Shown here piece by piece: positions 1 through 10,956 of a stretch of 64,000 nucleotides of DNA; within the stretch, counting starts at the first letter, position 1; the number at the start of each line of letters is the position of its first letter. A program made the translations under genes and the position numbers. The stretch lies in assembly GCA_047495785.1 (NCBI GenBank), contig JBLDXI010000020.1, positions 2,666,001-2,730,000 on the forward strand, read 5' to 3'. The stretch is from Lepidodermella squamata (taxonomy: Eukaryota > Gastrotricha). A model generated the notes under the pieces. That model was given only the letters and a program-made list of their open reading frames with translations, did no database searches and was not told the DNA's origin.

Positions 1-1
1 A

Positions 2-794
2 CCGTCCAATGCCGGCGAGTGTCTGAGCTATCAAACGACAGACGGACTCGTCGGATTCAATGATGACTTTTGCGTCAAGAAAAAAGCCGTTTTGTGCCAA
101 AATACGGTAAGTTTTTAAATCACCAAGCCTAAAGTCGAGGGAAAAAATTGCGTTGCCTAATAAAAAAGTTATTCCTCAATTTCATCATCAAAATTTGAAA
201 TTTATTTGAAATTTAAATTTTTTATTTCCGAATTTTCGTAAATTTTTGAAGGCGAGGAAAACTCGAAGCGATTTATTGTTCTCCCGAATTTTTCAGATTT
301 CCTCCAATTTTCTCCGATTTTTTGAGCAATTTATCATTTTTTCTCTTGAATTTGAAAATTTTGAAAATTTTGACAATTTGATTTTTTTCTAAATTTACTA
401 GGACATGCAATATGTCGTAGTAAAGAACAAGATGTCTTGGCCCGATGCTGTTGCCTTTTGCCGTGAAGAAGGCGGTCGGCTGGCTATACTCGCCAATGCT
501 ATCGGCGAAGATGCGGCTCGAGCGGCGTACCGAGAAGCCGGCGTGACTTCAGCCTGGCTCGGTTCGAGGCGCTTGAACCAAGGCCAGTGGCTGTGGATCG
601 ACGGTGAACTTTCATCCGAAACGCCGGAAACAGACGGAAAAACGAATCTTTGTATGTTCAAATTTTCGAGATTTTCTAAAATTTTCTTATCGAAATATCC
701 TATGTCCATAGGTGCTGTGATCTCGAGCGATGGCTCCATTGAAAGCAGCGAATGCGACGCATCGTATTCAGTGCTCTGCGAGAGGAGCGGATAA
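2..794 (+). CDS. C-type lectin domain protein, 5' end outside window
   Basis: Exons 2..106, 402..651 and 712..794 join in frame with GT-AG introns. The first exon gives the end of one C-type lectin domain, with the closing Cys of GFNDDFC and VLCQN. The next two exons encode a second domain: YVVVKNKMSWPDAVAFC starts it, a WLG and a WLWIDG core follow, and NLCAVISSDG...YSVLCERSG closes it. The 60-nt intron at 652..711 has no stop in frame, so a naive translation reads through it, but removing it restores the canonical NLCAVIS motif. At least two tandem lectin domains are therefore present. Calcium ligands of the EPN/QPD type are not obvious, so sugar binding is uncertain. A poly(A) signal lies at 875..880. 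The protein is probably secreted; the signal peptide would lie upstream of the window. Confidence 0.85.
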
Positions 795-874
795 TCATCA
801 TTTATCAAACTGCTATGTCAAACATTTTAATGTTTTGTTATTTCGCTGATCAATTTTGTTATGTGGCTTGTTAT

Positions 875-880
875 AATAAA
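875..880 (+). terminator. Poly(A) signal of the lectin gene
   Basis: AATAAA lies 81 nt after the lectin stop codon and before a stretch with no coding potential. Confidence 0.6.
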
Positions 881-1149
881 GTGGATGAAGACCCTGGTAG
901 TATTGTGCGGATTTTTCTTTTTTTCAAGTGTAGGGGTTGTTGGGGCAATTTTAGATCCATAACGTGATTTTTTTTCAACAATTTTCCAACACGAACATAG
1001 CAAGTTTAAATACCCCCGCCATTATCCCGACTTTGAAAATTCAAAAATGAGAGAAATAACTCCAGATTCTGAGCACATTTATGGGTCTGAATGTTTGCGC
1101 AACTAAAAAGGTTCAGAGGTTCAACTCTGAAACTAAGCGTCCTGGAACT

Positions 1150-1440
1150 AAACTTTTCCAATTCTTTGCGAACTTCGTTTGTTGACTGATACTGATTTGT
1201 AAAATCGATACTTGGAATCGATATAGGCTTTACAGGCGGAAGTATAACTTGTAAAGTGACTGCCCATAGCGCAGAATACGCCTAATGTGGAGATCTATCG
1301 GTTGTAGGCAATGTAACAAAACAAAACATCATGATTTTAAGGATAAAGCTCTAAAAACCATAATTTGGTGAAATCTAGTGCTGGAGTCTCGAATTGAGTA
1401 CTGGAACCCTAAATTAAAGTTGGCAGAGCCCATATTATAT
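1150..1440. repeat. Dispersed repeat copy 1
   Basis: The segment shares ordered blocks with 50865..51200 (AAATCGAT, GGAATCGATAT, CTACAGGC/TTACAGGC, GAAGTATA, CATATAGCGC/CATAGCGC, GGAGAT..ATCGGTTG). Its end (ATCGGTTG to GTGCTGGA and GGAACC) matches 3128..3262 inside an astacin intron. A reverse-oriented partial copy lies at about 5390..5460. No coding capacity was seen, so this is probably an old non-autonomous element. Confidence 0.55.
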
Positions 1441-1651
1441 TATTTATAAATCCGATTCGGCTATGGGATCCAATTAGGCTTTGGAGAAATGACGCAAACT
1501 CAGGATAAAACAGTGTTTGAAATGATTTTTTATTTCCAGTTTCAATGTGGCGTTTTGTGTGTACCCGCTCATTTTAACCTGCGCAGCTATAGACGGCCAG
1601 GCGGCACCGGGGCGCGTGCTCAAACAAGCGCATCTGCTACCTGTCACAGTG

Positions 1652-1658
1652 TATAAAA
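1652..1658 (+). promoter_or_regulatory. TATA box of the astacin gene
   Basis: TATAAAA lies 65 nt upstream of the start codon, which fits a TATA-driven gene with a short 5' leader. Confidence 0.65.
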
Positions 1659-1722
1659 ACTGAACCGCGAATCGTGGCCCCTCAAAGCAGTAGCTAAAAC
1701 ATATCTTCAACAAAACAGCAAA

Positions 1723-4700
1723 ATGATAAGATTTTTATTACTATCTACCGCCTTGTTGTATTTTTGTTGTTACCCGGCGCAATCATCAGCTGAAAATCAT
1801 CCAAATCAGGTGAGAAAATTTGCCGTGTTTTTTTAATAAAAATAATTTATTAAATTTGCAGGCTCGTCATGCGCGCGAAGAAAATTTCGAAGATGAAGAG
1901 CTGTTTCAAGAAAACGATGGAGAAATTGGAGACGCCGAGCATGAAGCTGAGCAGCTGCACGATGTCTTGAACGAATTGGGCGATCTTGCTGCGAAACGAT
2001 ACGCTCAAGCTGTTTGTCTTTTTTCTAAAATTTCTTCATTTCAAATTCAAATTTCATCATTTTAATAGGAATTGAGCGAGGTAGCTGATGAATGGCCGAA
2101 AATTCGTGTCAATTACCACAACGATGTAATAACGGCTGACAAGCTTGACGAACTCGAATCGGACACGACTAATGCTGAGTTACCGAATGATGATGGAGCC
2201 GAAGAAGCTACTCAAGACGTTGAAGCCGAGGAAGATTTCGAAAGGGCCGAAGTTGAAGCTGACGCTGACTTGGAGGAGGAAGCCCACCCGATTTCAGAGG
2301 GCGAAGTCGAAGAATTTGATTCAAGCTTGAACAACGAACAGCAGGCTGCGGATTCTGATGTTGGCGAGCTTGGCGATGGCGATTGCAACGTTCTGCTCAC
2401 GAATGACCAAGCGAGGTCGTTGGTTTACGATATGAAGCGAGCTATGAATATTAAGGTAACCGATAAGGAGCGGGGCATGGACGCCTTTTCCAAAGCCTGG
2501 ACGCTGCCGATTCACTACTACATCGATCCGAAATTCAGTAATTTTTTCGTATTTTTCTGAATTTTTCTCGATTTTTCCTTAATTTAGCAAAGGCCGAGAG
2601 GAAGAAGATTCGAGAGGGTGTTAAACTCTGGGAACAGCACACGTGTATTCGCTTCAACGAAACCAAACGGGCCTCAAAGACCAAGCCAGGTATCCACGTC
2701 CAACCTGGATCAGGGTGAGTAATCGAGGATTTTGCTTCGAATTATATGATTATTGCGAAAATTATTTGCAGCTGCTCGTCTCACATCGGCATCACCGGTA
2801 CTGGTTATCAGCCTCTTGTTTTGGAACAAATCGAACGCTGCTTGAGGGTAATAACGTGACGTAGAAATTAATCCAGAATATTTCAATTACTGGATTTTTT
2901 GCTTTATAGATTGGAACTATCGCGCATGAATTCGCCCACGCATTAGGACTGGTAAAACGACGGAAAATATTTTTTTTAATGGTTTAATTATGTGAATACT
3001 TTGCAGAAACACGAGCACTCGCGTTCGGACCGAGAGGGAAATGTTCGAATCAACATCGATTTGGTTCCGAAGTACGTTCAATTTGTACATTTTCAACCGT
3101 CAAATTTGAGTCTGAATATTATTTGTAAGGATACCAGCGTGAGATTTATCGGTTAGGCAAGACACTAGAAAAATATAAACAAATTATTAAATCATAATTT
3201 TGCGAAATTCAGTGCTGGAACCTTAAATTTAGTGTTGGAGCCTGAAAGGTCAGGGGTGGTACATTGAGGTGGGTTTTTTCGATACCTCGCCGTGAAACTA
3301 GATTTTTCACAACATTTCTATCTAAAAAATTCCCTGTCGCTAGTATAGAACTATAAGCGAGAGTTGTTAGCAATTTTGCTTAAATTGTGTTCATCATATT
3401 CCAGAGATAAGCGGCACAATTACATTCCAATGGGCAAGGATCAAGATATGAACTACGAAACGCCGTACGATTTCCAGTCTTCGATGCACTACCCAGCCGG
3501 ATCTCCGCGTGTTGTCGAACCGCTAGACATGCGATACCTATCGACCATCGGCCAACGCTACGACGTCACCTTCATCGACATCAAGCGCATCAATTACCAC
3601 TACAATTGCACAGGTAATTATCACCTGGCTTTTTAACTGCAATTTATTTCAGATTTTTATAAAAAAATCATTAAATTATTTTAGCGCTCGATAAATTCTA
3701 TAAATTAATCAATTTAATTAAAAACTTAAATTTAAGCTTAATATTTAATTTAATTTAATTTTTATTCGAAATTTCCAGTGAGAAGTTGCTCAAGCAAGCC
3801 GCTTCGCAAGCCTTGCCGCAACGGTGGCTATCAAGATCCCAACAAATGCGAACGATGCAAGTGCCCGCCAGGCTACGGCGGCCGCGATTGCTCTTCCATG
3901 CCGCCATCGACGCCGTCAACATGCGGCGGCGAGATCATAATCGAAGCTGGGTCATCGAAAATCATCCGCTCACCCAATTTTCCGAACCAATATCCGGCAA
4001 ATGCGCATTGCGTATGGTGGATTAAAGCGGTATAACGAAATATAGTAATTTGAAATTTTTAACATAATTTTGGCTATTTCAGCCGCGGAGAACCGGTCTT
4101 CTTTTCGGCTTTGAAAAGCGGCCTGATGTTGCGTGCTCCAATAATGGTAAAAAAGCCAATTTGATTATTTTTTAATTAATACATTATTTTTAACTCTCAG
4201 CTTTCTGCCGCGATTACGTCGAGATTCGAACCGATGATAATCCTCTTGTTAATGGCCCGAGGTGATTTTTTATTTTTTTTTTCAAATTTTCAAAGAAATG
4301 CCTGATTTATTGAATTTATTAAAAGATTTTGCCGCTGCGGTATCAGCAATGGTCGAGTTGTGGTCGCTAAGAAGAACCGAGCAATTGTGATTTTCCAAAG
4401 CTTCGGAAATACCCCAGCGAACGAAACTCTCGGCTTTCACCTCGTCGTTCATGCCACTCGAAGGGATGAAGACGCGGCGAAACTGGCGAAAGCTGACTGC
4501 CGCCTGACGAAGACCGGCTACGACTACTCCGGGCCACGATCGGTGACAGACTCTGGCAAGAAGTGCTTGGAATGGAACAAGCAGAAGGAATTTGCGCCCG
4601 AGTTGTTTCCCGAGTGGAAAAGTGTTGGTAACAGGTGCCGCAATCCTAACAGTGCCGAGGCGCCGTGGTGCTTCCTAGCGTCGGACCCGAAGAAACGCGA

Positions 4701-4767
4701 ATTTTGCAAGAAAATCCCCATGTGTTCGGCGGGATCACACCGATTGGCGGAGGAGGAAACCGAATAA
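1723..4767 (+). CDS. Secreted astacin metalloprotease with EGF, CUB and kringle domains
   Basis: Twelve exons: 1723..1809, 1862..2011, 2069..2537, 2588..2714, 2772..2847, 2910..2951, 3007..3071, 3405..3613, 3779..4029, 4083..4146, 4201..4261, 4326..4767. Phases are continuous and give 680 aa. Order: signal peptide (about 1-23), long very acidic pro-region (about 30-205), astacin domain (about 212-408), EGF-like (412-438), CUB (about 445-575), kringle (592-667). Zinc site is HEFAHALGLKHEH (His309, Glu310, His313, His319), and the Met-turn is SSMHY (Met366, Tyr368). The kringle has the expected six cysteines (592, 614, 638, 649, 661, 667) with RCRNP and PWC motifs. Astacin-EGF-CUB resembles tolloid or nematode NAS enzymes, but a terminal kringle is unusual. 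Predicted role is extracellular proteolysis. The catalytic residues are intact; the acidic pro-region is the oddest part. Confidence 0.9.
3128..3262. repeat. Dispersed repeat fragment in an astacin intron
   Basis: This stretch inside the 333-nt seventh intron, the longest intron of the gene, matches the right end of the repeat at 1150..1440. The shared blocks are TATCGGTT.GGCAA, ATCATAATTT, GAAATTCAGTGCTGGA and GGAACCTTAAATT. Insertion of this repeat explains the long intron. Confidence 0.5.
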
Positions 4768-4841
4768 TAATCATTTTTTTTACTTTGTTGACTCGAGAAT
4801 ATCGAACATGTTTGCTATGATAAACAATGCGCTGATGATAA

Positions 4842-4847
4842 TAAATT
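4842..4847 (+). terminator. Poly(A) signal of the astacin gene
   Basis: AATAAA lies 75 nt after the stop codon at 4767. Confidence 0.6.
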
Positions 4848-4869
4848 ACAGCAGGAATTTGTAACATTC

Positions 4870-6060
4870 GAGTTTTTTCACATCAGATATCGAGAATCGA
4901 GAATCGAGAAAATATTAATTACGACGTGATTCGTGAATTTTTTGAAAATTGCGGAAATAATATGTGAGCATGACAGCGTGTCCCATACCTAAGTAAAAAC
5001 AAGGAAAAAATCAGAACCTCTGAACTGAGATGCTCATGGTCAGAGAAACCTTTGAAAAATTCAAAATGCCGCGAGAATATTGTAATCAACTAATCAACTA
5101 GCCAAGGACCGAAAAAACCGAAAAAATTTGTCCAAGCGGGAAATTATCGAAATGAACCGAGCCAGTTACCATCGAGGTTTTCCTGTTTTTTTGGTAAATT
5201 TTAGATTTCTTCGGCAAAATCGTTAAGCGATGGAAAATTCTCCTGTAAATTGAAGTTCAAAAAAATAATTTTGAATCTCCTTCAAAAAGTTGCAAAATTG
5301 AAAAAATTGAAAACGGTGTACAACGAACGGCATTTTGGGAGCAATTCATTTCACTCAAAAATACGGTTTTTTCAATGCAATTCCCGATATTGATCTCATG
5401 GATACCGTATTTTGCGCCGTAGTGGGCTGTTCACGAGATATACCTTAGCCTGCTGAGCCGAGAGCCGACATCTGTTTAATTATTGATCAATAGAAATCAG
5501 CGATTTTTCCGATATCAGCAGCCTGGGACGCTTGAATCTGAAATTCTTGAACCTAAATTTCACTGTTGCGAATATTAAGAACTGATCCTCATTCTGGTAC
5601 CCGGTACCAAACTCTCAACTGTTTTATTGTTAAAATTGGAGTCAATTTTTCAGTTAATTAAAAAAAAATTTGAAAAAATTGAACTTTGAAACAGGAAAGG
5701 TCATTTTGCCAGAATGTTTTCCATCACAAATTGCTATGAATTGTCCTCGAAATTTGAATTTTTATGGGTTTTAATGAAGCCAGTTTCCAATAAAATTCCC
5801 GCGCAAAACTTAGTATAGTCACATGAGATGAGAAATTCACTGCCATTTTATTCATATGAAGCTATAAATAACATGTATTTGGCCTAACATTTCCGATCAT
5901 TAGGTGAATCTAGAATTGAAGTCCAGTCACATGCATACTCCCAGGTTCAAACAAACTCCGCACGCGACTGCGGTGCCACCTGTCGTCTGTTGTCACGCGT
6001 GACCTCTCGCACGCGCTCATAATTACGCTGGACTCAGGTTCGCAATTCAATCCAACATTC
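4870..6060. other. Intergenic stretch, no gene seen
   Basis: AT-rich DNA with no open frame having a domain, signal peptide or splice pattern. A reverse-oriented piece of the dispersed repeat (TTTTGCGCC...GCTGTTCACGAGATATACCTTAGCC-like, about 5390..5460) lies here. Confidence 0.5.
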
Positions 6061-6127
6061 ACATTTCCAAAACTTCAAACGAACGATCGACAATTTATTA
6101 TCAACTTGATTTGCTACCAGCTTCAAC

Positions 6128-7918
6128 ATGAAACCGTCCGCTTTACTCGCAGTCATCGGCGTGCTTTGTCTTATTGTTACAGGTTAGTAAAAATTATCCT
6201 TTTCCAAGTAATTATTTCGAAATTTGGTTCAATAGAATCGTTTGCCGACGATCCTGACGCGGAGATTGCCCAACTTATCCAGGAGGCGGTGGTCGTTGAC
6301 GAGGGAAACAGCGCCGAGGAAGAGCCGGCCTCGCACGAAATTCGCCATCACACCGTTAATTTAGAATGCATCTCATCAACAACTACTAGCCTGCCTCAGC
6401 CGACTAGTCCGACTACTACCACGTGAGAAAATTCAATCAATTGTTACTCTAGAATTTTTATTTTATTTTGTTCTGTCACCTCAGGACTTCCACGACAACC
6501 ACGAGGTAAGTATGCGCTGAAATTAAAATTTTTGAAGAATAAAATAAATTTTCCTCTCAGGCCGACTACAACTTCAACGTAAGATTTCGGGATTTTTATA
6601 ATTTGAATTGCTGAAAATATTAGAAAATCAGGACTACTCGTCCGACAACAACGACAACTACAACTAGACCAACGTAATTAAAAAAAAATATCCTGGTATT
6701 TTACCTGAATTTTTCATATTTTTTTAATAGGACCACTTCGACTTCTACCACCACGCGTCCGACGTAAATTTTCAACTTTAAATTTGAGTTAAAATTCCTA
6801 AATGAAATCTGGTTATAGGACTACTACGACCACTACTACAACGACTCGTCCTACCACCACAACTACGACAACTACGACAACTAGGCCAACGACAAGGTGG
6901 GAAAATTATTTGTTTTTTTTTTTCAATTTCACTATATGACCTAAATTAGGACAACGACGACTCTGAGGGATGTTACCACTACAACGACGACCCGTCCAAC
7001 TACGACAACGGCAACCACTAAGCCGACCACGAAAACGACCACAACTTGCGAAACGTAAGATTATTATACCTTTGCGAACAACAAATTACATAAAAAACTT
7101 ACGCTAAATCTAATTTAAGTTGTAAATATTTATATTCACAGGACAACTGAGGAGTCGGGCTCGGAGGAGATAATCGAAGATGAAACGACACCGCAACCGA
7201 CTACAACACGCTCGACTTCGACTTCGACCCGCCCCACCACCAGAACAACTACAACCACGACTACAACCAAGCCGACGACTACAACTACTCGCCCGACTAC
7301 TACCTCTACTACACAGCCCACTACTCGTACAACGACTACCCTGCGAGATGTCCAGGTATGCTCTACTTAGAGGGTGTTCCAAGGGTGCATAGTTTTATGT
7401 CTCCTGAAATTGCATTCAGCGCTATTAAATTCCCAAGTATAGGTACCTGCCAGAGTTCTTTATTTTTCATAAAATTAAACAAATTCTAAAATCAACGACT
7501 GAAATTTTTTTCATTTTTTTTCAATTTTTATAATTTGAAATTAATTTTAATCGGTCAATTTTATAGATTTTCATTTTTATTAAATATTTCCAGACCACGA
7601 CGACAGCAGCTCCATCTACCACCAAATTCTGGCCGACGAGCACTCATCGGCGCCGTACTACCACTAAAAAGAGGACGACCTTACCAGATGTCCGGGTTGG
7701 TTTAACCCCATAATCCCGGAAAAACCATGCATATTTTTATTTAAATTGTTCAGACAACTACTACCAAAAAGATAATCACTCGCGAGTCGACGACTAAGAG
7801 GACTACGAGACTTCCGAACCCTCGTACTACAACGACCACAGCAGGAACAACAGAAGAGCCGTGTACCGAGGAAGAGGAGAGCTCAGAAGAGGGCGCGGCT
7901 CGAGGTTACGACGAATAA
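6128..7918 (+). CDS. Secreted threonine-rich mucin-like protein encoded by short exons
   Basis: Eleven exons: 6128..6182, 6236..6422, 6485..6505, 6561..6578, 6632..6673, 6731..6763, 6819..6896, 6950..7054, 7142..7355, 7594..7695, 7754..7918. They give 339 aa. The first exon encodes a signal peptide (MKPSALLAVIGVLCLIVT). A short acidic region with one Cys follows, then a TTT/TTTRPT-rich mucin-type array, then a Lys/Arg-Thr segment, and an acidic tail (EEPCTEEEESSEEGA). Introns 2-8 all sit at phase 2 after an AC or AG, and internal exons are multiples of three (21, 18, 42, 33, 78, 105 nt). They can therefore be gained, lost or skipped without frameshift. Heavy O-glycosylation and a role in mucus, cuticle or extracellular coat are inferred from composition. 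No carbohydrate-binding or chitin-binding domain is visible. Confidence 0.75.
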
Positions 7919-7987
7919 CTCCACCACATTCGATATGACTTGTTAATTTAATATATTAATTAGATCACTACATTTGACTATTGCGAA

Positions 7988-7993
7988 AATAAA
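7988..7993 (+). terminator. Poly(A) signal of the mucin-like gene
   Basis: AATAAA lies 70 nt after the stop. It is close to the convergent gene's AATAAA on the minus strand at 8021..8026, so the two 3' UTRs nearly meet or overlap. Confidence 0.6.
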
Positions 7994-8020
7994 ATTGGAC
8001 CTTGTTTTTTATAATTCAAT

Positions 8021-8026
8021 TTTATT
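8021..8026 (-). terminator. Poly(A) signal of the Cys-rich nuclear-type gene
   Basis: TTTATT on the plus strand reads AATAAA on the minus strand, 26 nt downstream of the stop codon. Confidence 0.55.
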
Positions 8027-8051
8027 TCGAAAGACAAAATCGAAAATACGC

Positions 8052-9137
8052 TCATTCCATGAATACCGGCTCTGATTTAACGGGTGAAGATTTTTCCAAC
8101 GTAGCAAGTTCATCTTCGCTCGCGCCATTCTTCGCTTCCGAATTTTCCACGCTCTGATGAATGAAAATATTGAAAAGAAAACCTTAGAAATAATAGCAGC
8201 AATCACCTTATCAGCCTTTCGGCCGCCTTGTCGACTCCTGGCAGTGCATTTGACCATGAACCAAGTCTGCAAGAAGCTTTGAACAAAGCTAAATGATCGC
8301 ATTGAAAAAACTCACGTAAGGTCGCTGAGCTGAATGAGCCGCTCCAATGCGCCAAATGGGGCAGTTTGGGAAATTGGCCATGAGGGCCTTGAAAAAGGCA
8401 AAGTAGCCACGTTGCCGCTTGCCGTATTCTTTGCTGTCTAATTTGATCTTGATGTCGCACGGCGCAATATACTGGCTATAAGAAAATTATATTTGACCTA
8501 ATTTCGGACATAACTCGCACACACTTACTTCATCAACTTGACGGTTTCATCCTCGGCCTCATCTCTTCGCCGCTTTGTCGCTTTCGTTTTGCCATTCAAG
8601 TAGTCGAGAACAGGCGCCGAGAACTGCGAGAAATCGTAGTTGATCAAGGGTGCGTTATCCTCAGATTTCTTTTTATGAGACTTCCCGACCTTCTGGACTT
8701 CTGAAGCAGGCTCGTCCTTCAACGCTGTTTTAATCAGTGAAACTTTGCTGGAAGTCGAGCTAGTTGGAACTGGGCTTGATGATCGCTTGACATACTGCTT
8801 CTTCTTGGCTGGAAAAACGCAATTTTCAAGCTGTTGAAGCGAGGGAAAATCGTGAAAGCTTACCTTTAGCTTTAGATGAAATCTCAACGTGGAAGAAAGG
8901 TCGGCACCTGCACTCACAGCAATTGCTATCGCCATTTGAAGCCTCCCGGCCGAGCCAGATGAATTCTTTACACAGACAGTCTTTAGTCGTGCAACGGCCA
9001 CGAGCCTGGCCGGAGTAATCAACATTACTCAACATGGGATTCATCGTAGTAATTTCAGTATCGATCTAAAGAGAATGATTCAGCTGATAGGAGACATTGA
9101 AAAGGCAAATTAAAACCTTCACAAAAAACTTAGCCAT
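8052..9137 (-). CDS. Cys-rich, Lys-rich protein of unknown function (possible FAM221-like cysteine motif)
   Basis: Exons in transcript order: 9137..9117, 9065..8864, 8808..8529, 8475..8316, 8266..8207, 8153..8052. They join in phase to give 274 aa. The start MAKFFVK is the first Met before an in-frame join. The N-terminal part (about 25-60) carries a cysteine cluster, CTTKDCLCKEF followed by CCECRCRPFFH, which could bind metal. The middle is Ser/Lys-rich with basic runs (AKKKQYVKR, KSHKKK, TKATKRRRDE) that look like nuclear localisation signals. A conserved-looking globular stretch follows (QYIAPCDIKIKLDSKEYGKR, YFAFFKALMANFP). The C terminus is acidic with PVKSEP, a possible SUMO site. The Cys spacing reminds me of FAM221 proteins, but this is weak. 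I do not assign a function. Confidence 0.7.
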
Positions 9138-9307
9138 GCGGCTGTGCTGAATTCGTTTCTCCAAAGCAAATTTCCTCATTTTCATAACGCTCTCAATTTG
9201 AAATAAGAAGTGCGCGCAATAGTGCGCCGAACCTCCGCACTCTCTCCTGAGCTACTTCACATTAAATTTGACGCATTGACCCTGTAAAACTGATATTCTT
9301 TATTGTT

Positions 9308-9796
9308 TCAACCTCTGTTTGCCATGAATGTATAAAATCGTTTGAAAAAGTTACTAGAAACTAATGCATAAATTGCGTAAATGTCAAGCGCCAGCATAGG
9401 CACTAAAATCAACGCTGTTCCGATGAAAATTGACAGCGGTGTAGGATCCTGCCATAGAAATATGTAGACGAGAATGAACTGGAAATAGATCAACGCGACA
9501 AGAGCACATAGGCCGTAGACCACGAACATCAGAAACATAAGTAGGAAAATATAGCGTTTCCATTTTTGAGATTGGTCAGTTGATGGCTCTTCGTCCGAAG
9601 GGTCTGGAATTACTATGACATCGAATATTTCCCGTTGACTGGTCTTGTTTGATGACGACCGGCTCTGGCGGGAGGTTTGAGAGCCTAAAAGCCGGCTAAT
9701 ATGTTCACTTGTATTTGCTTGGCTATGTTGACTGCCATGGGAACTTCGAGCCTCCAATTCAAGAAGCCTTGAACTGCTATTTTCAGTCTTCATCAC
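9308..9796 (-). CDS. Small membrane protein, family unknown
   Basis: Single-exon frame of 162 aa; a second Met directly follows the first. Residues 1-80 are hydrophilic and Ser-rich with no cysteine. There are hydrophobic segments at about 82-114 and 121-147, and a short basic tail (FFKRFYTFMANRG). The topology is probably two or three membrane spans. The clean partition between a polar N-terminal part and membrane spans supports a real gene, but I recognise no family. It lies about 170 nt upstream of the start region of the Cys-rich gene, on the same strand. Confidence 0.5.
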   Translation of the reverse strand: MMKTENSSSRLLELEARSSHGSQHSQANTSEHISRLLGSQTSRQSRSSSNKTSQREIFDVIVIPDPSDEEPSTDQSQKWKRYIFLLMFLMFVVYGLCALVALIYFQFILVYIFLWQDPTPLSIFIGTALILVPMLALDIYAIYALVSSNFFKRFYTFMANRG

Positions 9797-10202
9797 CTTG
9801 AAATTTGTGGGCTCTTATTGATAGAGGGTGTGTTATGAAAAATGTTCGTAATGGTGACTCTTTTTGAGCAACTGGGTGAATATAGGCTGTCCTTTCATGA
9901 TTCCCTTTCAATAATATGAATAGACACATTAGTTTGTCTTCAATGTGTTATTGAGCTTTGGCGACGAACTTGGCAAGATTTTCCAGCCTTAGATACCAGG
10001 CCACAGCTTTGAGAATCAGGACGACTTTTTTCTCCCTCTCTCAAACCTCGCTCCTTTGTTTTTATTCGAATAATGGTTCCCATGCGGGGGCAATACACCT
10101 ACGCGAGAACTCACGAGAACAAAGACAGCTCTCAGCCTCAAGTAGGTGTTTACCTGTTCCTGGTTTCATTCTGCGAAATCAGACCTCATAATTTGCGGTG
10201 TA

Positions 10203-10757
10203 ATGGCTTCTTTACTTTTTAGCTTGTTTTCAACCATTTTGCTGGTCAACTCAGCATTTGGACTCATCGAAGACGATTTTACTGATGCTGCGTATTACAA
10301 TGACACCGAGAAGGTTGTTAGACTGCTTCAACAAGGCATAAAAGTCGATGCTCGCCAAAGTGATGGCTACACAGCCCTTCACTACGCCGCTATGGCTGGC
10401 AATACTGACATTGTCGCCTTGTTACTGGAAAGAGGCGCTAACATTGAAGCCCGCGATGAGGATCTCTACACGCCGTTGATGCTAGCTGCCTACTACGGAC
10501 GAGCTGAGACTGTTGGCTTTCTGTTGGACCAAAGCGCTAACATTGAAGCTAAGGATGAAGACGGCAATACTGCTTTGATTGCGGCAGCTTTTACTGGAAT
10601 GACAGATGTCGTTAAAATTTTGGTGGCCCGCGGCGCTGATATGGAAGCTAAGACAAATAAAGGCCTCACCGCTTTGGGAACTGCTTATTTCACGAACTTC
10701 TTGGAGACTGCTAAGTACTTGGAAGGCAAAGGAGCAAAACTTTCAAGCACAAAGTAA
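10203..10757 (+). CDS. Secreted ankyrin-repeat protein A
   Basis: Intronless, 184 aa from the Met that starts a clear signal peptide (MASLLFSLFSTILLVNSAFG). The frame is open further upstream, but the longer start would bury the signal. The mature part is almost wholly four to five ankyrin repeats with the TALHYAA.AG, TPLMLAA, NTALIAAA and LLLERGANIEA signatures, then a last degenerate repeat ending KGAKLSSTK. It is closely related to the gene at 21769..22332 and shares its organisation. Ankyrin repeats are normally intracellular, so a cleaved secretory signal is unusual. The role is unknown; protein binding outside the cell or in the secretory pathway is inference. The poly(A) signal is at 10848..10853. 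The 3' end of this gene is duplicated at 18071. Confidence 0.85.
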   Translation: MASLLFSLFSTILLVNSAFGLIEDDFTDAAYYNDTEKVVRLLQQGIKVDARQSDGYTALHYAAMAGNTDIVALLLERGANIEARDEDLYTPLMLAAYYGRAETVGFLLDQSANIEAKDEDGNTALIAAAFTGMTDVVKILVARGADMEAKTNKGLTALGTAYFTNFLETAKYLEGKGAKLSSTK

Positions 10758-10847
10758 TTTATGGCCCAATGACAACCATTGATTACATCAGTTATGTAGT
10801 TATGTAGTCTGATACCAAATGCTAAATGTCGAAAGGCAACTTGCATA

Positions 10848-10877
10848 AATAAAGAGTATGAGTATGAGTATGAGTAT
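10848..10877 (+). repeat. Poly(A) signal followed by a GAGTAT microsatellite
   Basis: AATAAA at 10848..10853 is followed at once by about four GAGTAT units. The duplicate copy near 18130 lacks this hexamer tract. Confidence 0.6.
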
Positions 10878-10956
10878 AAAACAGCAAGAAAAATAATTGA
10901 CAAATTTTTAAGGTGCATGAGATACAAATTGAAGTTTTTTGCGGCTCGATCATCTT

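Noticed and set aside
652-711. Read-through of the lectin intron as coding (CMFKFSRFSKIFLSKYPM)
   Set aside because: Open by chance, but GT-AG removal gives the standard NLCAVIS lectin motif.
7110-7392. Overlapping frames on both strands with Arg/Ser- or Val-rich proteins
   Set aside because: They are shadows of the Thr-rich mucin exon 7142..7355; the repeated ACN codons keep all frames open.
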